A stretch of 64,000 nt of DNA from Boesenbergia rotunda. Lineage: Eukaryota > Streptophyta > Magnoliopsida > Zingiberales > Zingiberaceae. The DNA lies in assembly GCA_024364735.1 (NCBI GenBank), contig JAGFNQ010005664.1, positions 1 through 64,000 on the forward strand. The letters run 5' to 3'. Under the pieces are notes generated by a model. The model was not told the DNA's origin and did no database searches. It saw only the letters and a list, made by a program, of their open reading frames with translations. Positions 22,318 to 33,091 of the stretch are shown in pieces. Numbering within the stretch: position 1 is the first letter of the stretch; each line of letters opens with the position of its first letter. A program made the translations under genes and the position numbers.

Positions 22318-22976
22318 AAGATCAACTTCCCAACCGTCCTCCTGAAAATGCAACTCCAGACCAGTTTCCTGAGTTGCTCAACCTGCTGAAGACTGTAGAG
22401 CCTTCTGTGAAGCAGGATCAGAAGACGGTACTGTTAGTTGGTTTCTCGAAGAAAGGTTCTAAAAGGAAGGCTAAAGAACAGAATAAGGGAAAGAAGAAAA
22501 GGGCCAAAAAGACTGAAAAGACCCCAAAAGGCACTCGCCATCACTGTGGCAAGAAGGGTCACTGGCGAAGAAACTGCAAGGTTTATCTTGAGTCCTTGAA
22601 GAAGAAGGCATCCGATGCCCCATCCTCTTCAGGCATCTTCGTTATTGAATGTCACTCTATTTTCTCAAATACCTGGGTACTTGATACTGGGTGTAGCTCA
22701 CATATATGTAATGACATACTGGGGCTAAGGAATAGAAGAAGACTCATCAAGGGAGAAGCAAATTTGCGAGTTGGAAATAAAGCAAAGATTGCTGCTGTTG
22801 CCATCGGAACATATTTGCTAAAGCTCCCTACTGGACGTGTCTTAGAATTGGATAATTGTTATTTTGTTCCTTCGTTAATAAAGAACATTGTATCCATTTC
22901 ATGCTTCAATGAAAAGGGTTTCCATTTAACTTTTAGTAACAATTGTTGTTACATAACTTTAAATGGTGTTCTTTAA
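22318..22976 (+). pseudogene. Ty1/copia (Angela-like) Gag C-terminus and protease
   Basis: The frame carries a lysine-rich Gag tail, a zinc knuckle read as RHHCGKKGHWRRNC in which the first Cys is Arg, and the aspartic protease motif WVLDTGCSSHICND (from 22675). After the protease, VPSLIKNIVSISCFNEKGF matches the normal C-terminal part, and a premature stop follows at 22974-22976. The N-terminal Gag and 5' LTR are missing, lost at the junction near 22317. It runs on in order into integrase, reverse transcriptase and RNase H on the same strand. Confidence 0.85.
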
Positions 22977-23040
22977 GGAACCGGAACTTTATGCAATGGT
23001 ATCTACACGTTAGATTTATCCGGTGACGTTTTCAATATCA

Positions 23041-24053
23041 AAGTAAGCAACAAACGTGCTCGAATAGATAATCGAATAGACTCCTATACGTGGCATTGTC
23101 ATCTTGGCCATGTAAGTAAGAAACGCATGACCAAATTACACCGATGTGGAATTCTGGAATCATTTGAACCCGGTTCATTTGATACATGCGAATCATGCTT
23201 AAAAGGCAAGATGGCCAAATTACCCTTTTTCGGAAAAGGTAATACAGTGGGAGAATTGTTTGGTCTAATACATACTGATGTATGTGGACCAATGTCAACT
23301 CTTGCACAAGGAGGTTATAGCTACTTCATCACCTTTATCGATGATCACTCACGATTCGGGTATGTGTTCTTGACGAAACACAAATCTGAAGCTTTTGAGA
23401 AATTCTAAGAGTTCAGAAATGAAGTAGAGAAACAGCTTGGCAAAAGTATTAAGATACTTCGATCCGATCGGGGTGTTGAATACTTAAGTCAAGAGTTTCA
23501 AGATTATCTTAGGGACAATGGGATATTGTCTCAATGGACTCCGCCGTATACACCACAGCATAATGGTGTATCTGAGAGGCGCAACCGAACCTTGATGGGC
23601 AGGGTTAGGTCGATGATGAATCATGCAACTCTTCCAAAATCCTTTTGGGGCTATGCACTTAAGACAGCTGTTTACCTGCTAAACAGAGTCTCGACCAAGG
23701 TAGTCTCTACTACTCCATATGAGAGGAGGAATAGTAAAAAACCCCACTTAACTCACCTTAAGATATGGGGATGTCCTGCTTATGTGAAGCGGACTGTATC
23801 AGATAAATTGGATGCTAAGTCTGATAAATGTCTATTTATTGGATACCCTAAGGAAACGAAGGGTTACCAATTCTATCATCCCTTGGAACAAAAGGTGTTT
23901 CTTTCAAGGCATGCTGTATTTCAGGAAAAAGAATTTCTTTTACAAGAAAACAGTGGGAGTGGCATTGAACTTGATGAAGTTCAAGAAACTCCAATAGACA
24001 TTAAAGAGACACCTAGTCTAGACCCACAACCAATAACTCATAATGATGAGTAA
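23041..24053 (+). pseudogene. Ty1/copia (Angela-like) integrase
   Basis: The zinc-binding HHCC region shows WHCHLGHVSKKRM and CESCLKGKM (from about 23090). The core carries the D,D,E triad in HTDVCGPM, RSDRGVEYLS (the usual second Gly is Val) and QHNGVSERRNRTLMG. One stop interrupts the core at 23406-23408. The C-terminal part, HLKIWGCPAYVKR and CLFIGYPKETKGYQFYHPL, is well preserved. The stop makes it inactive, but the overall decay is mild. Confidence 0.88.
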
Positions 24054-25012
24054 TCAGTTGAACCTAAAACAACACCACCTCTTCGAAGGTCTGATAGGAC
24101 ACGCAATATTCCAGAGAGATACGGATTTCTCATAAGTGAATCGAACGATGTGTTACTCATAAGCGATGACAAACCTATCAGTTATGAAGATGTTCTGAAA
24201 ACTTCAGAAAGGGACAAATGGCTTGAAGCCATGAAGTCGGAAATGGATTCCATGTACAAAAACCAAGTATGGGACTTGGTTAACCCACCTGAAGGGATTA
24301 AGCCCACAGGATGCAAGTGGGTTTTCAAAAAGAAAACCGACATGGAAGGTAATGTTGTTACCTTTAAGGCTAGATTAGTGGCAAAAGGATATCGTCAAAA
24401 ATAAGGAATTGACTATGACGAAACCTATTCGCCAGTAGCTATGCTTAAATCCATTCGGATGCTCCTAGCCATAGCAGCTCATTATGATTATGAGATATGA
24501 CAAATGGATGTGAAAACAGCTTTCCTTAATGGAAACCTGCTTGAGGATGTATATATGATACAACCTGAAGGTTTCACATCGGTTGATAAAACCAAAGTAT
24601 GCAAGCTTCGACGATCCATATATAGACTGAAGCAAGCATCCAGGAGCTGGAACATCCATTTTGATGAGACAATCAAAGAGTTTGATTTTTCACAAAATCC
24701 TAACGAACCTTGTGTGTATAAGAAGGTTAGCGGGAGTGCAGTCGTATTCCTAGTATTATATGTCGATGACATAGTACTTATAGGAAACGATATATCAGTC
24801 TTACAGTCGGTTAAAATTTGGTTGTCCAAAACTTTCTCCATGAAAGACCTGGGAGAAGCAACCTATATCCTTGGTATTATAATCTATAGAGATAGATCAA
24901 AACGGTTGCTTGGTCTTTCGCAGTCTACATATATAGACCGAGTGCTTAAAAGGTTTAGCATGTCGGAATCCAAGAAAGGTTACCTTCCCATCAGGCATGG
25001 GATCAACCTTTG
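24054..25012 (+). pseudogene. Ty1/copia (Angela-like) reverse transcriptase
   Basis: Blocks in order: WLEAMKSEMDSMYKNQVWDL, GCKWVFKKKTDMEGNV, FKARLVAKGYRQK, GIDYDETYSPVA, MDVKTAFLNGNL, LKQASRSWN and the active site VLYVDDIVLIG (near 24757). Three in-frame stops interrupt it: at 24402-24404, 24498-24500 (TGA where Trp is usual) and 25011-25013. The catalytic Asp pair is intact. It lies between integrase and RNase H, the order that defines Ty1/copia. Confidence 0.9.
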
Positions 25013-25019
25013 AAAGTCT

Positions 25020-25710
25020 ATGTGTCCGCGCACAGAAGATGAGAGGATTTGCATGAATAAGATTCCTTATGCATCCGCGATAGGATCTATCATGTATGCT
25101 ATGTTATGTACTAGGCCCGATGTATCGTATGCTCTGAGCGTCACAAGTAGATACCAGTCGGATCTAGGAATGGATCATTGTGCGGTTGTCAAGAAAATCC
25201 TTAAGTACTTAAGAAGAACTAAGGATGTGTTCCTCATATATAGAGAAGGAGATATGGTAATACGTGGGTATACAGATGCCAGTTTTCAGACAGATAAGGA
25301 TGAATCCAAATCTCAGTCTGGATACGTATTTACTTTGAATGGTGGTGCAATAAGTTGGAAGAGTTCCAAATATGACACCGTAGCGGATTCTACCACGGAA
25401 GCAGTCTGGATCAAGAAGTTTGTCTCAAAACTTGGTGAGGTTCCAACCATTGATGAAGCAATACCGATTTATTGCGACAACAATGGAGCTATTGCACAAG
25501 CAAAGGAACCAAGGTCTCATCAGCGATCCAAACACGTGCTTCACCGCTATCATCTGATCAGAGAGATTATAAGTAGGAATGATATAAAATTGAGAAAATT
25601 CCCACTGAAAGGAATTTAGCGGATCCTTTAACTAAGGTCTTGCCTCAAAGTAAGTTTGAGGGTAATGTTAGAGCCTGTGGTATTGGATACCGTAGCGATT
25701 GGCATTAGGC
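25020..25710 (+). pseudogene. Ty1/copia (Angela-like) RNase H with a small internal deletion
   Basis: The domain reads YASAIGSIMYAMLCTRPDVS, LKYLRRTKDVFLIY, GYTDASFQTDKDESKSQSGY and then ADSTTEAVWIKKF. In the family the last part normally has about a dozen residues between TEA and the VW, including the Glu-Tyr-Ile-Ala stretch; here they are absent and the frame is kept. A frameshift near 25590 puts the conserved end, ADPLTKVLPQSKFEGNV to SDWH, in another frame. The LYLRRTKD-type motif supports the Angela assignment. Confidence 0.85.
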
Positions 25711-25722
25711 CAAGTGGGAGTT
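25711..25722 (+). other. Polypurine tract of the Angela-like element
   Basis: CAAGTGGGAGTT lies just before the LTR start TGTTAGTAATATGAG. This is the usual position for plus-strand priming. Confidence 0.75.
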
Positions 25723-27399
25723 TGTTAGTAATATGAGAGAAGTGCCCTAAGGCAATCGCCTTATGATTGTAAACATTTATTTTAATAAATGAAAATTTAC
25801 TAATTGAGTATACATATTTGTGTATTTGATTGGGATCTTAAACTCATTTACTGAATGTCCGCAATACAATTCACAGCATGAGAGAATTTGTGATGAATTC
25901 ACAACTAGTGATTATCTCTACATGTGCAATTGTGAAGTATTGAAATTGTCCCTAGTCGATGAATTGATAAATAAGGACACTATCAATTCTGTTGAGACTA
26001 GCATGGGTTATTCTCTAATCAGCTGATTCTCACTGGCTGGTGACATTGGGATGTCCGGAGATAAACATGAATGCTAGTTAAGGGAACTAGTTCATTGGAG
26101 TGACTGGCTGTAAAACTTCACATGGTAGTCTATATATAGACATGTCAGTGAAGTTCTTACTGCAACTTAAGTGCGATGTTCCTTTGACTTGCGGTGTTCA
26201 AGTCATCTTGGTCATGGAGACATATGCTTTAACATCTTAAGCAAGCATCTCCAAGGAGGTGTGGACCCAGGATGGTTGGGTATAAGCTGAAGTGCCTGAA
26301 GATGTTTGAACAGCCTACAAAGGATTCACCACTCCTTGCGAGGGGATGTATACCCAAGGCCTATCGTCGGATTGTTACTCAAAGCCTCTGGCCAGAGCAT
26401 GACATGTTCAGAGTATGAGTCTCTGAAATACATGAGAGTAATTAGAATCCATTGGACGAGAAAGACATTACTTGGGCTAGGTGTGACGTAGTCAGCCTAG
26501 TGGGGACTGACACACACAGACCATGTACTGAACCAAGTGGGTATAAGATGGTGAAGGGAATGAGGCACGATTCATTAGAGCTGCTGAAGGGTTTTAGAAT
26601 TATTTCTGAGGTCAACCGTTGATCTTTCGATTAATTGGGGGTCATGATGTACTACTAGGTGCCACTCATGATCGTTCAATTATTGGTTGATTATAGACGG
26701 CCAAGATAAATCGAAAGCCTATTTAGTCACACGCACTACAAGTAATCCGAGGGATTTAAAATGAGTTCAAAATTGGATTTTCCAATCAAGAGAAATAAGT
26801 CGAATCTGAATTTATCAGAGGCGCATCGGAAGCTTAAAATGGCTAAGTCTTTTGAAGGCTTATTGGACGAATTAAATGAGTTTAATTCGTAATGGTTTGG
26901 CTTGGTGTGGCCGGCCAAGAAGGTGCCCACCCTCTTTGGTTTGGCCGGCCACAATAAAGGAGGAAACCAATTTATTTGGTTTAAATTATAAAATAAATCA
27001 AGCGCGATTTGTTTTATAAAATTATGGATAAATAAATTTATATAAAGAAATTTATATAAAAAAATTTATATAAAGAGATTTATTTTCATGGAAATTAAAA
27101 TAAATCTTGGATTGGTTTATTTTATAAAATCAATTATGAATTGATTTTTCCAAGATAAGAAAAAATTATATAATAAATTTATTCTTTTTATGGAAATTAA
27201 AATGAACCATGGATTGGTTTATTTTATTTTATAAAATCAATTATGAATTGATTTTTCCATGATAAGAAAATTTATATAATAAATTTATTCTTTTTATGGA
27301 AATTAAAATGAACCATGGATTGGTTTATTTATTTTATAAAATCAATTATGAATGATTTTTCCATAATAAGAAAAATATATAATGAAAATTTATTTCCAT
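25723..27399 (+). mobile_element. 3' LTR of the Angela-like element (family 1), truncated at the N
   Basis: It begins TGTTAGTAATATGAGAGAAG and follows the reverse complement of the LTRs at 1299-3587 and 52150-54342. It ends at position 27399, well before the TATA-like box and the CCCAACA end seen in the full copies, so several hundred bases are missing. Because this LTR directly follows a copia pol, it identifies LTR family 1 as Angela-like. Near 27120-27360 a TTTATAAAATCAATTATGAA phrase is repeated. Confidence 0.88.
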
Positions 27400-27400
27400 N
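27400..27400. other. Single unknown base (N) at a sequence join
   Basis: The only ambiguous base in the window. To its left an LTR of family 1 stops in mid-sequence; to its right the coding sequence of an unrelated Sirevirus pol starts in mid-domain. Neither side has a duplication or an element end here. It most likely marks an assembly join or collapsed gap rather than a biological junction. Confidence 0.85.
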
Positions 27401-29853
27401 CGGGTTTACCACTCTCATCATTGTCTAATCTTGTGTTTGTGGCCATGGGAGTGGTTACCTCTTTTGAATCACTCATATTGAATTTTCGAAGCATTTCATG
27501 TGTATACTTTGATTGGTGCACATGGATACCATCCGCGAGTTTGCTTAATTTCTAGTCCAAGGAAGAAGGTCAACTCTCCCACTAAACTCATCTCAAACTC
27601 ACTCTCCATGTGTCCGATAAATTCACGTAAATAGCCCTTGTTGTTTGAGCCACAAATTATGTCATCGACGTACACTTGGGCTACAAATATATTGTCACCA
27701 TCTCTTCGTAGAAATAGTGTAGGGTCTATTTGACCTCTAATGAAGTCCTTTCCGATCAAGAATGTCGACAACCGCTCATACCAAGCCCGGGGTGCTTGTT
27801 TAAGACCATAGAGTGCCTTCTTGAGCTTGTACACGTGGTTTGGATATTCGGTACTCTCAAACCCTGGAGGTTGTTCGACATAGACTTCTTCCCTAATCAA
27901 ACCATTTAGGAATGCCGATTTGACGTCCATCTGAAATAGTTTGAAGCCTCGATGTGCTGCAAATGCAAGCATCAATCGGATGGACTCTAATCGTGCCACG
28001 GGAGCATAAGTCTCATCATAATCAAGACCTTCAACTTGACTGTAGCCCTTGGCTACCAAGCGTGCCTTGTTTCTAATGATTTCTCCCTTGTGGTTTAATT
28101 TATTTTTGAAGACCCATTTAGTTCCAATAATGGTGGTCTTCTTAGGTCTAGGGACTAAGTCCCAAACCTGACTCCTCTCAAATTGACCTAGTTCATCTTG
28201 CATTGCAATAATCCAATCGGGATCATTTAATGCTTCATCAATTTTTCTAGGTTCAATTTCAGAAATTAGAGCAACTTCATTAGCCTCATTCCTGAAGAAT
28301 GATCTAGTCCTAACCCCTTGATGGATGTCTCCAACAATTTGGTCTTGGGGATGACTAGAGGCTAGTCTCGTTTGCCTTGGTGTTGGTGGTGCTTCTTGAA
28401 CGAGTTCACTAGACACAAGTTCAGCCTCAGGATCCGGCTGATCAATGAGTTGTCTAGGCTCACCGTCATCAGACTCATCACCATTAACACTATTTGGAGA
28501 ATCATTCAAACTTAGTCTCCTAAGTTCGAGTTGAACTCCTTCTACATTTTCTGATTGGTCAATTGATTTTGGAAGTTCCTCAAAAACCACATCAGAAGAC
28601 TCTTCAACTAGTCTAGTTCTCTTGTTGTAGACTCGGTAGGCTTTGCTAACTAGGGAGTACCCGACTAGTATCCCTTCATCAGCTTTTGCCGTGAACTTTC
28701 CAAGATGATCCTTGGTGTTTAGGATGAACACCTTACACCTAAACACCCTAAGGTGTTTAACCGTAGGTGGTTTCCCAAACCAAAGTTCATGGGGAGTCTT
28801 TTCTAAAAACCTATGGATGAGAACTCGATTTTGCACATAGCAAGTTGTATTTACAGCTTCAGCCCATAAGTAACTCGGGAGTGAGTACTCATTAAGCATG
28901 CTTCGTGCAGCCTCTTGTAGTGCACGGTTCTTCCTTTCTACAACACCATTTTGTTGTGGTGTTCTAGGAGTAGAGAACTCATGTCTATAACCCTTATCTT
29001 GACAAAATTCTAGAAACCTTTGGTTTTGAAATTCACCTCCATGATCACTTCTTATTGTCTTAATTGTTGATGATTTCTCATTTTCAATTCTTCTACAAAA
29101 AGAAATGAAAATATCTACGGTTTGATCCTTATGTTTTAAAAAGTAAGTCCAAGTATATCTAGTAAAATCATCAATGATAACAAAGCAATATCTACTTCCA
29201 TTCAATGATATGATGGTACTACAATCAAATAAATCCATGTGAAGTAAATCTAATGCATTGGAAGTACTTACAGTGCTTTTACCTTTATGTGCAGATTTTG
29301 TTTGCTTACCCATTTGACACGTATCACATAATTTATCCTTTTCATACTTGATGCTTGGTAAGCCTCGCACTAGTCCCTTGTTGGCCAACTTCCGGATGTT
29401 CTTCATGTTCACATGTGCTAGCCTCTGGTGCCAAAGTGTGGACTCTTCTTCTTTTGACATGAAACACTTAGCAAAAGCATTAGTAGCACTTTTAAATGAA
29501 ACTTGATAAATATTGTCTACTCTTGCTCCTACTAGTACCGTGTCCAAAGTGTCATTCTGTCTAACTAGACATTGACTTGGTTGGAAGTCAATTGTGTAAC
29601 CCGTGTCACACAATTGACTGACACTTAGGAGATTAAACTTCATCCCCTTGACTAGAAGGACATTTGAGATTCTAAGACATTCGGATATTTGAATGTCTCC
29701 TATTCCTATGACCCTAAGACTACCATTGTTACCGAATGATACATTACCTCTACTCTTCTTGTGAAATGTGGTAAACAATGATCTATCCCCGGTCATGTGT
29801 TTGGACCATCCACTATCAACAAACCAAGTTGATAGATGCTCCCCCTCAATCAT
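27401..29853 (-). CDS. Sirevirus Pol (protease, integrase, reverse transcriptase), 3' truncated
   Basis: A 785-codon open frame (29853-27496), preceded in the same frame by Gag and a single stop. Near the start is the protease motif WFVDSGWSKHMTGD (Trp where Cys is usual). Then come the zinc-binding region LWHQRLAHVNMKN...CDTC and the integrase triad HMDLFD, RSDHGGEF, VVERKNR. Reverse transcriptase follows: WVFKNKLNHKGEII, LVAKGYSQVEGLDYDETYAP, MDVKSAFLNG, LKQAPRAWYERL and QVYVDDIICGS. An extra base near 27533 shifts the frame; the true sequence continues to 27401 (HEMLRKFNMSDS, PMATNTRLD), where the N cuts it. RNase H and the 3' LTR are missing. The long open frame indicates a young copy. 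Confidence 0.9.
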
Positions 29854-29856
29854 AAC

Positions 29857-31566
29857 CTACACAATTCGAAAAATAGAAGTCTTAGGTACCCAAACCTTGG
29901 GACCTAAAGCATCAACTAAACATAACTTAGGCACCCATGCCTTGACAACTTTCTTTTGAGTCTTGGGTGTCCTAGATTGTCTCATGTCAGTCCTAGACAT
30001 GAGAGATACAAATGAGGGTTCTTTAGGGCGGTAACCAATACCGACCCTATTGTAAACCGCTCTTTGGGCATTTAAAATCATATCTAAGGTCTTAGAGCTA
30101 TTTGAGAATTTCCCAAGAATATTCTTGAGCTTCTCAACTTCACTCTTCAAAGATTGGTTTTCCTCTACTAACCCAATATCATGCATATCACTGATTTCCT
30201 CAACCTTAGAGGATTTCAGGCTTACAATCTCATGTTTCAAAGATTTAATTTCATCTTCTAGTAATTCAACATGCAAGTCATCAATGCTATCATCCCTAGA
30301 AGCTTTCAATTGATCAATCTCTAATTGCAATGCTTTAACTCTGTTTTTGGATTTCTTAAGCATACTAGTTAAACATGCAATTGCTCTATAACATTTTTCA
30401 AGCTCGGGAGAAGTTACCTCTTCATCATCCGAAGATGATGAAGCCGTGTTTGCGGAGCTTGAAGTTTCTTCACTGCTCTCCTCTCCAAGAGCCATGAGAG
30501 CCACTTGCCTTGTGCTCTTCTCCTCCTTCTCATCATCGGATGAACTAGAAGATGACTCATCCCAAGAAGCCTTCAAGGCTTTCTTCTTCTTCTTGGATTT
30601 CTCTTCTTTTCTTTTGAGTTTCTCCTCCTTTTTAAGCTTCGGACATTCATTCTTGAAATGTCCTCTCCTACCACACTCAAAGCAAGATGCATTATTCTTA
30701 TCAAGCTTGAATTCACTAGTGTTACCTTTCCTTTTGAACCGTCGGTCTCTTCGCATCATCCTTCGCACGAAGTTCGCCATCTCGGATGAAGAAGAGCCAC
30801 TGCCATCTTCCTCTGAGTTTGACTCGGATTCGGAGGAGGATGAAGATGATGAAATCTCCTTCTCCTTCTTCTTCTCCTTCTTCTTCTTAATGGTCCGGTC
30901 CCCTGCAACTAAGGCAATCCCCTTCTCCTTGGGGCCTTTGTTAGCCATTTCATGCAATTCCATCTCACAAAATAAATCATCTAATTTCACAATAGATAAA
31001 TCCTTGGATACTTTATAGGCATCCACCATGGATGACCACAAAGCATTCCTCGGAAATGCTTTCAAGACATACCTCACAAGGTCGCGATTCTCGACCTTTT
31101 CATCAATTGAATGAAGTCCATTAAGAACTTCCTTGAACCGGCTATGGAGCTCACTTACCGACTCATTCTCCTTCATGGAGAGATTTTGAAGCTGATTGAG
31201 GAACAAGTCCCTCTTTGCAATCCTCGAGTCTCGGGTGCCTTCATGGAGCTCTATGAGTTTGTTCCACAAATCTTTTGCACTCGTGAAGGGACCAACCTTG
31301 ATGAGTTGGTCTTTGTTCATGCCGCATTGTAGAGTGACAACCGCCTTAGCGTCGGCTTCACTTTTCCTTGTTTGGTCGGCAGTCCACCGTGAAGATTCGA
31401 GTTCCTTACCTTCATCATCCTTAGGAGGGATGAATCCTTCCTTCACCGCGAACCACGTATGGATATCCATCTTCAAATAGTATTCCATTTTTGATCTCCA
31501 ATATTGGAAGTCGGTGCCATCAAAGAATGGAGGTCGGGTGGTGGAGAAGCCTTCTCTCAAAGCCAT
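29857..31566 (-). CDS. Sirevirus Gag
   Basis: A complete 569-residue frame. The N-terminal 230 residues form the Gag domain of copia elements (PPFFDGTDFQYWRSKMEYYL, WNKLIELHEGTRDSRIAKRD, FLNQLQNLSMKENESVSELH). An acidic, serine-rich and lysine-rich linker follows, then one CCHC knuckle CFECGRRGHFKNEC near residue 290. Next is a long heptad-rich region (about 400-500) typical of Sirevirus Gag, ending in KPKEPS-like and WVPK motifs. The stop is TAG (29859-29857); the next two codons in frame are GTT ATG, so Gag and Pol share one frame. The start at 31566 lies 38 bases inside the primer-binding site. Gag would form the particle and bind RNA. Confidence 0.92.
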   Translation of the reverse strand: MALREGFSTTRPPFFDGTDFQYWRSKMEYYLKMDIHTWFAVKEGFIPPKDDEGKELESSRWTADQTRKSEADAKAVVTLQCGMNKDQLIKVGPFTSAKDLWNKLIELHEGTRDSRIAKRDLFLNQLQNLSMKENESVSELHSRFKEVLNGLHSIDEKVENRDLVRYVLKAFPRNALWSSMVDAYKVSKDLSIVKLDDLFCEMELHEMANKGPKEKGIALVAGDRTIKKKKEKKKEKEISSSSSSSESESNSEEDGSGSSSSEMANFVRRMMRRDRRFKRKGNTSEFKLDKNNASCFECGRRGHFKNECPKLKKEEKLKRKEEKSKKKKKALKASWDESSSSSSDDEKEEKSTRQVALMALGEESSEETSSSANTASSSSDDEEVTSPELEKCYRAIACLTSMLKKSKNRVKALQLEIDQLKASRDDSIDDLHVELLEDEIKSLKHEIVSLKSSKVEEISDMHDIGLVEENQSLKSEVEKLKNILGKFSNSSKTLDMILNAQRAVYNRVGIGYRPKEPSFVSLMSRTDMRQSRTPKTQKKVVKAWVPKLCLVDALGPKVWVPKTSIFRIV

Positions 31567-31603
31567 CTTGTTGAAAACTCTCGGTTGTTAATCCGTGTAT
31601 AGA

Positions 31604-31623
31604 GCCCCTTGCTCTGATACCAC
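31604..31623 (-). other. Primer-binding site of the Sirevirus
   Basis: The minus strand reads AGTGGTATCAGAGCAAGGGG directly inside the LTR end CCCAACA. It matches the initiator Met-tRNA primer site with the two-base spacer seen in the other Sirevirus-like elements here. Confidence 0.88.
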
Positions 31624-32639
31624 TTGTTGGGTACGAGATGGCTATAGAGGGGGGGGGTGAATATAGACAATCGCTTGCCCCTTGAATACTTATCACGATT
31701 TTTACAACTCAAATATCAGTAGCACAGCGGAAAGAATAGAAAACAAAGTATGCAGTAAAACCGAAACGAAAGCAAAACAAACACAACTAGCAAGATCGCT
31801 AACACGGAGGGTTTACAAGGTTCGGGGATAACTTGCCCCTACTCCTTGGCGTGCCCTTGAGGTGGGCGATCCCTTGATCGTCGGCAGATAAAGCCCCGGT
31901 TAACACCGGATATGAAGCAACCTCCTTCTCGGTGGAGAAACCTCTCCACAGCGTGTTTCACACAATGATATATAATAAGCACAATGAAACAACAACAAGA
32001 AAGTCTTACTCAAACACTTAGAGAGAACAAAACACAGCAAGCTTCCCTGAGCTCCACCCAGTGGCGATCTCACGCAGACCCCGTCTGCTTCGTGTCTTCC
32101 CACTGTCGGACTCCAAGCTTCTTGTTTTCTCTTTCAAGCGCTCAAGTATGATGATTGCTCCTCAATAGCTTGCTCAGAATAATTGGAGAACTCAAGAACA
32201 GCAAGCTTTTTGCTCAGGAACTCAAGAGCACGAAGAACTTCAACAAGTATCAACTGTAAGTCCTTTTGAACTCCACTCTCGCGTTCCTTTTTGTTTCTCC
32301 GCCAAGCGACAGGTGACACCATCTCTGTAGCTCCCAGCTACTCATCTGCCAACGCCAGCCTCTACTGAGCTATCTCTGGACTCACTGAGCTCCTCAGCCA
32401 AGCCCCAGTCTTAGCTCTAGTCCGCAGCTCGCCGTTGCAACCTGAGATGGGAAAAGGGACAAACCTGCTCCAAGGAAAGCACGCCTTGACTTCTCCTTGA
32501 GTGTTTGAGTCTTCCTCTGTCACCTGAAACTCAATCAGAGCATTAGAGCAGAAGATCAAGCAACATATCAACATACATCAGCAAATCGGATTCGGTCAGA
32601 CGCTCTGAACACGTCTGTCAGTGGAATTTGAATTAAAGT

Positions 32640-33080
32640 GATCGGTCACCGGACCGATCCAGGGTGTGTGGATCGATCACCAGATCGATCCACTGCTTTG
32701 CCGGGATTCCCAGCTCTCGCAGCTATACACTCCTGATCGGTCACCAGACCGATCAGGGTGAAAGCTGATCGGTCACCAGACCGATCAGATTGGATCCTGA
32801 TCGGTCATCCAGACCGATCAGAGCAGATGAACAATAACTTTTTAATCAAATCCAAGATCCCTGATCGGTCACTAGACCGATCCAAGACTTTGATCAACAA
32901 GGGAACTCACTCACCGTTTGCTCCCTGATCGGTCACCAGACCGATCAGAAGCAAGACAGCAAGGAAGCAGCCTGCTCCCTGATCGGTCACCAGACCGATC
33001 AGACATAGCTGGATCGGTCACCAGACCGATCCACTAAGGAGCAGCGTGCCAATGTCCCTGATCGGTCACCAGACCGATCC
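32640..33080. repeat. Ten copies of a GATCGGTC palindrome
   Basis: The unit GATCGGTCACCAGACCGATC is an eight-base stem with a four-base loop. Copies begin near 32640, 32671, 32735, 32767, 32799, 32862, 32925, 32979, 33011 and 33058. Loops vary (ACCA, ACCG, ACTA, ATCCA). The copy at 32671 is GATCGATCACCAGATCGATC: G-to-A in the left arm is matched by C-to-T in the right arm, so the stem is kept. Spacers are unrelated. Confidence 0.9.
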
Positions 33081-33091
33081 AGTGACTCAAC

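Noticed and set aside
30446..31018. 190-codon Ser/Phe-rich frame on the plus strand
   Set aside because: It is the exact antisense of the acidic and lysine-rich linker of Sirevirus Gag and has no domain of its own.
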